Source: JAAFJM01 sp964529175
Lineage (GTDB): Bacteria; Bacteroidota; Bacteroidia; UKL13-3
NCBI GenBank assembly: GCA_964529175.1
Contig: CAZGVO010000006.1
Coordinates: 124,001 to 188,000 of the forward strand
Direction: 5' to 3'
Length of the DNA stretch: 64,000 nucleotides
In this document: positions 17,242 to 27,000 of the stretch, piece after piece
Position numbering within the stretch: the first letter of the stretch is position 1
How the letters are laid out: each line of letters begins with the position of its first letter
Notes under the pieces: generated by a model
Seen by the model: only the letters and a program-made list of their open reading frames with translations
The model's database searches: none
Told to the model about the DNA's origin: nothing
Made by a program: the position numbers and the translations under genes

Positions 17242-20200
17242 CTATTTGGTTTTTATAAATTTATTGCTGAATAGGATATTACCATCTGCTGTAATATTAA
17301 TAATATAAGCACCGCTGTTAAGTTCGCCTAAATTATCAATAGTAAATTTATTGATGCCTTCGTTTACATTCAATGTAGTTTCTTTTACTTTTTTACCCGC
17401 TAAATCGGTAATAACTAATTTAGCCGAAGTATTGGTAAATGACTCCATTTCAATGTTCAACACATCATTAATTGGGTTAGGGTAAACCACTATGTTTGTA
17501 TTGTTTGCTTTTTCGCTATTGATAGTAATGGTTTTGGTGTATTCAAACTTACCGTCCATATCTACTTGTTTTAATCTGTAGTATACAGTTTTACTATTTG
17601 CAAATACTTCTCTATCAGTATAGCTGTATTTTTGAGTAACATTTGAGTTAATAGCACCTTTAACAAAATCAATTCTTGTAAAGTTTTTACCATCTATTGA
17701 GCGTTCTACTTCAAAACCTTTATTGTTAGTTTCGTTTGCTGTAGACCATAATAACAATGCATCAGCATTTTTAGCAGTTCCATTAAATGAAATTAACTTA
17801 ACTGGTAAAGGATTGTTAACTGCTCCAATAGCAAACTGATTATTAAACAAGGTTGAATCAATTCCCATAATAATTGTTTGACTAGTTAAATTGAATCCAT
17901 TTGAGAAGTTTCTTGAAAGAGTCCAACCAGTATTGCTCCCATTTGCTCTAGTGAACAATTTAAAATCATTATTTGTTGCAGTTGATAAAACTCCAGCTAC
18001 CGAAAAGGTTGCTTCAACACTATCCATAATACCACTTCCATAACGATACATTAGCCAATAATTACCAAAAGTAGAGGAGATACCTCCAGGTGAAACTATT
18101 GGAGAGGTAACCAATACTGTGTCAGTAAAGCGAATTACATAAATATCATTATCACCACTTTGGTTATAAATATTCATATTTACTCCAGTTCCTGTAAATG
18201 TTACACTACCGCTAGTAGATACTGTGTTTTTTATTATTGTAGGATTTCCCAATGGAAAGTTACTCGCTATTAAAGTTGGTGCATTTATTGCCGTTGCTGC
18301 GTTACAGTTACCTGAAGCATCAATTAAATAATTTCCAAAAAATTCATCTAAATGATAATATGCCTTCAGATTGACATTTGAAGAGTTGGCAAGGCGTTTG
18401 TGCATATTTGTTCGTATTTGATCATCTGTTCTGCATGTATCCCAAATTCTAATCTCATCAATTATGCCGCTAAAAATTTCATTATTTGAAGAATTTCCAA
18501 TATAAACTGGGAAAGTACTTGACATGATTGTTCCAATTAAATTTTTTGAGCCAACTATTTTTCCATTTTGTAATATTTGGATTGTGCTTCCATCATACCG
18601 AGCAGCAACATGAGTAAATACTCCAGTTGGTAAAAAGACTGTTGAAGTCACTGAATCACTATACAAGCTTGTAGAAACTTTAAAAACAAGATAGCCTAAA
18701 GGGTTTACGTATAAAGAATACTGTGAAAAGGCAGTAGAAATAATATTTTTACTAATAATTGCAGTGTTATTTACATTTGAAGTGCGATTTACCCATGCTT
18801 CAAGTGTTAACTTTTCACCAGTGAAATTTAATGTTCCATCACCTTTTATTTGTAATGAGTTATTAGTTCCATTAAAATTAATTCCACTTCCTGATGCATT
18901 TGTATTAGAGGGATTTCCAACAACAAATGTGTAAGTAATAGTATCATTATTTCTTTCTAAATCCGATAATAATTGAGTCCATACTTTTATTGTATAAGTT
19001 CCTGCTATGGTTGGATTAAAAAAGTTATTAGATACTATATTAGCTGAGGCACCATTTGCTAAAAAGGTTGTTATAGTATCCGCTGTAGTTGAATTTACTG
19101 GCCCTGTTATTTGAGAGCGAACAATATAACTAGATTGACCATTCACGCCAAAGTTTGTAATTTGAAATTCTGGTGCAATTGGTGCGCCTCCTGCTATAAC
19201 AGCTGCACACGGTTGGTCAACTCCTGTAACTCCAATATCATCAGATACTTGTAAGCGTGGTTCTACCATGAATCTAAATGCTGAATTTGTAACTGCAAAA
19301 TCATTCCAATTATTTACAGTTACGGCTTTATAAAAGAATGTGTTGCTTCTAATTGGGTCTTCGGCTTGGTAACCGAAGGCAACATTGGTTGTGCCTGTTT
19401 GACGAACACCAACAAAGAATGAGCCTGAGACTGCCACAACTGGGCTAACATTTACAGTATTTATACCAGTTGCCGATGTAAGTGTAGAAGAGTTCCAAAG
19501 TAAAACACCCGGTGTATCATTGACTACAGAGTAGATTACAATTTGATAAGGTTGTCCTCCAGCATTAAAATTAACACCAACTTGATTTATATTATTGCTA
19601 CCAGTATAAGGAAACTTGGCAATAAAATCACCACTGTTTCCTGTAAATCCAACACCACCAGCAGCACCCAAGGTTGGGTCTGCATATCCATAGGAACCTG
19701 TTGTAATAATTTGATTAAATGTTTTTGAGTTATTGTTGTTATTACTATCAGTAGGTAACGATACAACCACAGTACCAGCACCTAAATTGATATATGAGTA
19801 AGGGTTAAATGAAATTGTTTTGGCTACTCCAGGGGCTAATGTATCAATATAAACGCTATCTGCGAACATATTAGCACCAGTAATATTCAAACGCACTTTC
19901 TGACTAAAAATTGTATCGGACCCCTTGTTTCTAATGTTGGCTCTAACAATATGTGGGTTCGCATAAGGTATTGGCAATTTACCTAATGAATAAACTTCTT
20001 GGACTGAGGCATCAATTTTAGGAGGAATTACTCCAATTAAAACTTGAGCTCTAAAGTTGCTGTTTGCAGTTAAGGTAGCAGGTAAAGCTGTTGTGCTAGT
20101 GGCATTCCATTGTCCACCTGTTAAATTAGTGTTGCAGTTGTAAATAGCAGCAACAGTTCCAGCAGTACTCGGAGTCCACTCGTACGCTAAATAAACATTT

Positions 20201-20643
20201 CCTCCAGTATATTTAAAGCCCGTAGTAAGCAATAAACTATAAACACCTGCGGATACAGGTATAGTCATTGGTCCATTATATACTTGTGTGAAAGCTGTTG
20301 GTGTAGTTAGTAAAGTTGCCCAGGTAGTACTTCTTAAAAAAGTTGCATCCGTTGTATTCACCAAATAAATTTTCATAGTTCCACTAACAGATGAACCGGC
20401 AGTAAGAATACTCCAACCAATCCTTTTTATGGTGTCGCCATTAACAATGTTTCCTGCAAATTCAGTTGCAGTATAAAGTGCACAACTTCGATGATAAGTT
20501 ACTGTTGTTGCTGGTCCGCGGCCATTTCCTGATGTTCCATTCGCCAATGAAGGAATAATAAAGTTATTGGTAACCTGAGCAAATAAACTCCCATGCCAGC
20601 ATACCAACAAAATAATAATAAATTTTTTGTAATTTTTTTCCAT
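17242..20643 (-). CDS. T9SS-secreted protein with LamG-type lectin domain
   Basis: 1133 residues. Signal peptide 1-22 (GSLFAQ). The N-terminal part (about 30-200) is a fibronectin-like or lectin-like sandwich, followed by CARDB/Ig-like regions (IRNKGSDTIFSQKV near 237, WTQLLSDLERNNDTITY near 555). A LamG/concanavalin-like domain spans about 584-748 (LTLEAWVNRTS, FTHVAARYDG, GIIDEIRIWD). About 945-1035 is the region common before T9SS tails (FEVERSIDGKNF, YYRLKQVDMDG). The type A sorting domain closes it (VVYPNPINDVLNI, then GAYIINIT). It likely binds polysaccharide or other surface ligands; no enzyme motif is visible. It is divergent from the 21077 gene. Confidence 0.92.
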   Translation of the reverse strand: MEKNYKKFIIILLVCWHGSLFAQVTNNFIIPSLANGTSGNGRGPATTVTYHRSCALYTATEFAGNIVNGDTIKRIGWSILTAGSSVSGTMKIYLVNTTDATFLRSTTWATLLTTPTAFTQVYNGPMTIPVSAGVYSLLLTTGFKYTGGNVYLAYEWTPSTAGTVAAIYNCNTNLTGGQWNATSTTALPATLTANSNFRAQVLIGVIPPKIDASVQEVYSLGKLPIPYANPHIVRANIRNKGSDTIFSQKVRLNITGANMFADSVYIDTLAPGVAKTISFNPYSYINLGAGTVVVSLPTDSNNNNNSKTFNQIITTGSYGYADPTLGAAGGVGFTGNSGDFIAKFPYTGSNNINQVGVNFNAGGQPYQIVIYSVVNDTPGVLLWNSSTLTSATGINTVNVSPVVAVSGSFFVGVRQTGTTNVAFGYQAEDPIRSNTFFYKAVTVNNWNDFAVTNSAFRFMVEPRLQVSDDIGVTGVDQPCAAVIAGGAPIAPEFQITNFGVNGQSSYIVRSQITGPVNSTTADTITTFLANGASANIVSNNFFNPTIAGTYTIKVWTQLLSDLERNNDTITYTFVVGNPSNTNASGSGINFNGTNNSLQIKGDGTLNFTGEKLTLEAWVNRTSNVNNTAIISKNIISTAFSQYSLYVNPLGYLVFKVSTSLYSDSVTSTVFLPTGVFTHVAARYDGSTIQILQNGKIVGSKNLIGTIMSSTFPVYIGNSSNNEIFSGIIDEIRIWDTCRTDDQIRTNMHKRLANSSNVNLKAYYHLDEFFGNYLIDASGNCNAATAINAPTLIASNFPLGNPTIIKNTVSTSGSVTFTGTGVNMNIYNQSGDNDIYVIRFTDTVLVTSPIVSPGGISSTFGNYWLMYRYGSGIMDSVEATFSVAGVLSTATNNDFKLFTRANGSNTGWTLSRNFSNGFNLTSQTIIMGIDSTLFNNQFAIGAVNNPLPVKLISFNGTAKNADALLLWSTANETNNKGFEVERSIDGKNFTRIDFVKGAINSNVTQKYSYTDREVFANSKTVYYRLKQVDMDGKFEYTKTITINSEKANNTNIVVYPNPINDVLNIEMESFTNTSAKLVITDLAGKKVKETTLNVNEGINKFTIDNLGELNSGAYIINITADGNILFSNKFIKTK

Positions 20644-21076
20644 ATGTGTAGAATTTTTTCTACTGCAACTTACTAAATTTTTTCCAAAAAAAAACTTAAA
20701 AACAACTCTTCATTTTTTAAATTGTGATTTTTTACAATTAAGCTATAATGAATCCGGCGCTTAACACCATTAATTTTTGTTAATATGTATTCTGTCAAAA
20801 GTCACCTTAATGCTAGGTTTTATTGTTTGTTCGTATTAAAAAAAATGCCGTTTTCGTAAAAAATTCGTAGTATTTTTTCTATTCATAAGAAATTGCTTTG
20901 ATTAAAAGTAATTGTAGTTAAATTTTATAGATTAATGTAAAGCAATATTTTGTGTTGTTTAATGTGTGTTTTGTTTGCCAAAAGCACCCTTTTGTAAATT
21001 AATTTCCCAAAAATCCAAATTAAATTTGTTAATACAGAATAAATTATTTAGTTGCATACTTTAATTCAGTAAAACT
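20644..21076. other. Divergent intergenic region between two giant T9SS genes
   Basis: 433 bases, very AT-rich, with no credible ORF. A TTG at 21026-21028 is followed after 18 bases by TTTAGTTG (21047-21054), a weak candidate -7 for the plus-strand gene. A similar TTTAGTAAGTTGCA lies on the minus strand just upstream of 20643. I see no terminator, tRNA or clear operator here. The roughly 350 bases between the two candidates are unexplained. Confidence 0.5.
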
Positions 21077-24000
21077 ATGGTAAAAAATCTACAATTAACA
21101 ATGTTATTAGTACTGATGCTTTTTTGTTTTTCTAACAAAATAAAAGCAGTTCAGCTATCAGGTTCTTACACTATTGACTCAACACAAACGCCAAGTGGCA
21201 CTGTGTTCCGTAATTTACAATCTGCTATTACTTATTTAACTAGTGCTAATACAAGGAGTGATGGAGGTCCATCAAATTCTGCACCTTTTGGTGTTAGTGG
21301 TCCTGTAACATTCACATTTGCCACTGGAACGGTTAACTATGTGGGTCAAGTGGTTATTCCTAATATTCCTGGTGCTAATAATACCAATAGGGTAGTTATT
21401 AATGGAAATGGAAATGTACTGCAAGCTTTATGCACAGCAACAGCTCCTGCCATAATTCAGTTTTCAAACGCTGATTATGTAACACTTCAAAATTTAACTA
21501 TTCGTTCGTTAGATGTTACCAATGCTTGGGGCATTCATTTTACCTTGGGATCTGACTCAAATATTGTTGAAAATTGCAATATTGAAATAACATCAGTAAC
21601 AAGTACCTCTTCAACAAGTAGCGCAGGTATTGTATTTTCTAACAGCAATACTTCGCCTACAACTTCAGGGGCTAATGGTTATAGAAATATTATTAGAAAT
21701 AATACCATAAAGGGGCATCCAACTTCAGGTGGCATGTATTATGGTATTGTTGGGTTTCCAGCTACATCAGGAACCATTATTTCCCGTAACCAATTTCTTA
21801 ATAACACTATTGAAAATTTTTTTAACTCAGGTATTTATTGGGGTAATTCAAATGGTACCGTTTTTAGAAAAAATGTTTTAAGAAGGCCAACCAAAACAAC
21901 TTTAACAACTACTTATGGATTTAACTTAAACAACTCAAGTAGAAACGATACTTTTGATAATAATACCATCACCAATTTATTCGGTGGCTCTCCAACAAAT
22001 GCAAATACTATGTATGCATTTTGGATGATTAACTATAATGGGACCACTACAGAACCTAATATATTTTATAATAATTTGGTTTACGATAATAAAGGTAATG
22101 GTCCTCAAAATGGGGTGTATATTTTATCATCGTTTAATTGTAGGTTTTATAACAACACATTTAGTTTTGATAATACTGCTAATACATCCACTACATCTAC
22201 AATTTATGGAGTTTATCTTAGTTCAGGTACTTCAACCTCTAGTTTGTTTGACTTTAGAAATAATATTGTTTCGATAACAGCTGGCGGTACTGGTCCAAAA
22301 TTCAGCATGTTTAACGCAGGTAGTTTTGTATCTGGAGCTACTATAAATAAAAACGATTACTATTCAAACTCGCTTAATTATAACATGATTAGTCATAATG
22401 GTGTGGTGTATCCAACTTATGCTGCTTGGAAATCTTTTATTGGTACAATTGATCAAAATAGTAATGATGTTGCACCTTTATTTACCAATACAGCTGCTAT
22501 TGATTTTAGGCCAAGAGATGCTTGGTTTGATGGCAATGGAGATAATTTTGCATTTATAACTACTGATTACACTAATACACCAAGAACAACACCATTTGAT
22601 ATTGGTGCATTTGAAGCTAATCCTATACCTTTAGATGTGGCATTTAATTCGGTAAATGTTACAGCTGCGCCTTATTTGGCAAGCACACAACCTGTAACTG
22701 CAACAATTAGAAATGCAGGTTCTACTACCATTACAAGTGCTACCATTAATTGGACTATTAATGGAGTGCCTCAAACCCCTGTTCCTTTTACAGGTTCTTT
22801 GGGTGCTGGTGCTGTTTCTGCACCAATAGCGTTGGGTTCATTAGCAGTTGCTCAAGGAACTATTTATACCATTAGCGCAACAGTAAGTAATCCAAATTCT
22901 TTAGTTGATGCTTTTACAACAAATAATTCAGCTTCGGCTAGAACTGCAAGTGCGCTTCCAGGAGGGGTTTATACCATAAATGCTGCGGGTTCAGGTATTA
23001 ATAATTTTACTTCATTATCTGGTTTTGCCGATTTAGTTAGTTTAGGAGGTATTACTGGAGCAATTACCGCAAATATTGTAGCTAATTCTGGTCCGTACAC
23101 TGGTCAAGTGTTGTTTACAAAAGTTATCGGTTCAAGTTTAACTAATACAATTACTATTAATGGAAATGGAAATACCATTCAGGCAAATCCTACTGCAAAT
23201 GATTGGTATATAATTTTATTAAATGGTGCTGATTATATGCGTTTTAGTAATTTTACAATTAAAACGTTGAATGTTAGTCAGTCTGTCGGTTTTCATTTTA
23301 TGAATAGAGCAGATAGTAATATTATTGATAGTATAATTATTGATTTTGGTAATACTAGTGCTTCAGCGCAAAATGCACACATTGCGTTTTCGTCACAAAC
23401 CAATAGTGTTACATCATCAGGAACTGTTCATGCAGGAATTCAAAATATTATTAGAAATTGCAAATTTATTTCGAATCCTACTGGAGGTCCATATTATTCA
23501 GTAAATGTATTTGGAGGCACTTCTGAGTACTCAACTGTTCCTTCGGCTAATCAGTTTTTAAATAATGATTTAGTTGATCCTTATATTTATGGTTTTTATA
23601 CACAATATGGTAGCAGAAATGTATTTAAAAACAATAGAATATCCCAGTCGAACAGAACTTCAGTCACTACATTTTATGGTTTTTACATTGTTATTTCAAA
23701 TAATGGTGACACTATTGAAAATAATTCGATATATGATGTTTTCAAGGGTGTACCAACAACAACTAATACTGCTTATGGTATGTACTTTAATTCAGGTTAT
23801 CAATCTTCAACAGCTCCTGGTATTGTAAAAAACAATTTGATTTACAATTTCTTTGGAAATGGACCAATTTATGGCGCATATTCTGGAACAACTTATTATT
23901 TAAACTTTTACAATAATACAGTTTGGTTTAACAATCCTGCAGCTGCAGCTACGGGTATTACCTATGGTTTTTATAACTCAACTGCAAATACCACCCATAA

Positions 24001-27000
24001 TTATTATGTAAGAAACAATATTTTCGCCATTAATCGCGGTGGTACAGCTAATAAGTTTGGTATGTGGTTAAATACTGCAGTTACAACTTCTCCAACTACT
24101 TTTGTGTTTAATAATAATGCTTATTACTTAAATGGAAGTAACACATTTGTTGGTAATTACCTTACTACTACTTATCCAACTTTGGCTAATTGGAAAACAG
24201 CTAATTCAAGTGCTTTTGATCAAGCTAGTGTATTTGCTAATCCTAATTTTAGAAACGGAACCAATCCTGCGTTTTTACAACCTAGTAATGATACTTTAGA
24301 TAATGTAGGTTTTAGCTTACCAACTATAGTACCTCGTGATATTACAGGAGCTTTGCGTTCTTCAACACCTGATATTGGTGCTTATGAATTTATTGTACCG
24401 GGAGCAGATGCTGGAATAGTAAGATTATTGAGTCCTACTACGACAAGAATTACACCATTTACTTCTATTCCAATTGATGTAACCTTAAAAAACTTTGGTA
24501 AATCTGTTTTATCAAATGCCAATATAGGATGGAAAATTGATACTACTACTCAAACTCCAGCATCTTATTTTGGATCAATTAATCCAGGAGATACGGCAGT
24601 GCAATCTGTAGGTTTTTTTACTGCTCCTGCTAACGGAGTTTATGCAGTAAAAGTTTGGACCGAAGCTCCTAATGGAGTATTAGATAGTTTAAGAGATAAT
24701 GATACCATTAATTTCACATTATGTACTCCTATATCAGGAACGGTAAGTATTAACCCTGCTTTACCGGCTAGTGCAAGCAATTACCAAACATTTAATGCTT
24801 TAATGCAAGTACTGCAAAATTGCGGTGTTGATGGTCCGTTAACTGTTACGGTTGCGCCTGGAACTTATAACGAGCAAGTAACATTAACATCTATTTTAGG
24901 TGCAGGTTTAGCAAGTAAGGTTACATTTTTAGGTTCGGATTCTGCTACATGTAAAGTGGTTCATAATGGTAGTATTCAAAGAGCTACTTTATTGTTAAAT
25001 GGTGCCAAAAATGTGGAGTTTAAAAACCTAACTTTTGAGGGGACAAATAGTGGTGGTGCCACTGCTGTGCAGTTGATAAATGGTGCTGATAGTAACTCGT
25101 TTACTAAATGTACTTTTAGAGTACCAATAGTTAGTTCAACAGCTGTAAATGCATTTGTAGCATCGGCTTCAATAACTTCAAATACTACATTGGGTAATAG
25201 TGCTAACTATACCTTAATTGATAGCTGCACATCTGTAGGTGGATACTATGGAATTACTTTTTCTGGTAATACTGCTCCTAAATTAATTAATAATATTGTT
25301 AGAAATTCAACTGTAACCAATGCAAGTTTATATGGTATTTTCATGGGTTACCAAAACTCTTGTACCGTGGCTCGTAACAATGTTAATAGCACAGGTGTAG
25401 TAAACAATGTTATTACTACTTATGCTATATACTTGGCAAATAGCGATAATGCTAATAGAATTGTGGGTAATAACATATCAAATCAATTAGGTGGTTATGG
25501 TGTGTATGCAACAGCTAATCTAGGAGCATCAACTAGTACTATGGCTATAGCAAATAACATGATTCAAATTGGTGCTGCTGCCAATACTACTTATGGTATA
25601 GCTGAAATAAACAATAAGGAATGCGATATTGCATATAATACTGTTAAATTAACTACAGCTGAGGCAGGTTATGCTGGAGCTGCATTTTACAGCAGTAATA
25701 ATAATCCGACCACATATAATAATGTAAGGATTTTCAATAATATATTTACAGCTCCTTTAGGTGCTTTATCAGTATTCTTTGTTTCTGGAGTTAACTTGTC
25801 TCCAGCACTTTATAGCATGAATAATAATGTATATTTTTCAACTTCAGCTTATCCATTTAGAATAGCTGGTTTCATTACTAATACATTACTTGCTTTTGTT
25901 ACAGGAACGCCAAATATGTTAGGTACATTTCTACCTGGAAGTAATGCTAATAGTCAATTTATTAATCCAGTATTTTTCTCAACTACAAATTTAAGATCAA
26001 TCGATCCTGTGTTGAGTAATGCAGGTACTCCATTGGTTAATGTTACTGATGATATTGACGGTAAATTAAGAAATGCAACTACACCAGATATTGGCGTTTA
26101 TGAATTTGACATTCCGGCTAATGACGCAGGTGTGGTAACTATACTTTCACCAAAACAACCATTGGTTCCTGGCTTAAACGATATCAAGGTTTTGATTAAA
26201 AACTATGGTACTACTAACTTAACTAACGTTGATGTTAACTATAAAGTTGGAACATCTGCAACTGTAACATTACCCTATTCTGGTTTCTTAGCACCTAATG
26301 CAGTTGATACAGTTACATTTACTAGTACTAGTGGCGTTGGTTCAACAAGTCAACAATATAATTTTGTGGGCACAACTGAAACAATCAAATCATGGACTTC
26401 TTCGCCAAATTCTGTTTTAGATTCTGTTCCTATGAACGATTCGGCACAAACCACCTTATGTGGAGGTTTAGCAGGGGTTTATACTATTAATCCAACTGGA
26501 TCTGGCACATCTAATTTTACTTCTTTCCAAGCTGTAGTTGATAAACTTACTTGTGGTGGTGTATTTGGCCCCGTGGTATTTAATATTGCTCCTGGAACTT
26601 ATACTGGTCAAATAAATTTACCGGTTATAGTTGGTACAAGTGCAACAAATACCATTACATTCCAATCAAGTACTGGTGTAGCTTCAAGTGTAATTATTAC
26701 TTCTTCTTCTTCAACAGCATCAGCTAATTTTACTATTCAAACAACAGGAACTCAGTTTGTGTCCTTTAAGAATGTAACCATTCAAAATACCAATGCTACT
26801 TATGGCAGGGTTTTAAGTTTGATTAAGTTTGCAGCTACCAATACTAACAGCAATAATATTGAAGTTCGCAATTGCGTTTTAAATGGGGTTACTACTACAA
26901 GTACTAGCGATTTGTTTAGCATTGTTTTTGGTCCTGCTGGCGAGTATGCCACATTTTTAAGTTTTGTTGGCAATACTTTCAATAACGGTTCTATGGGAAT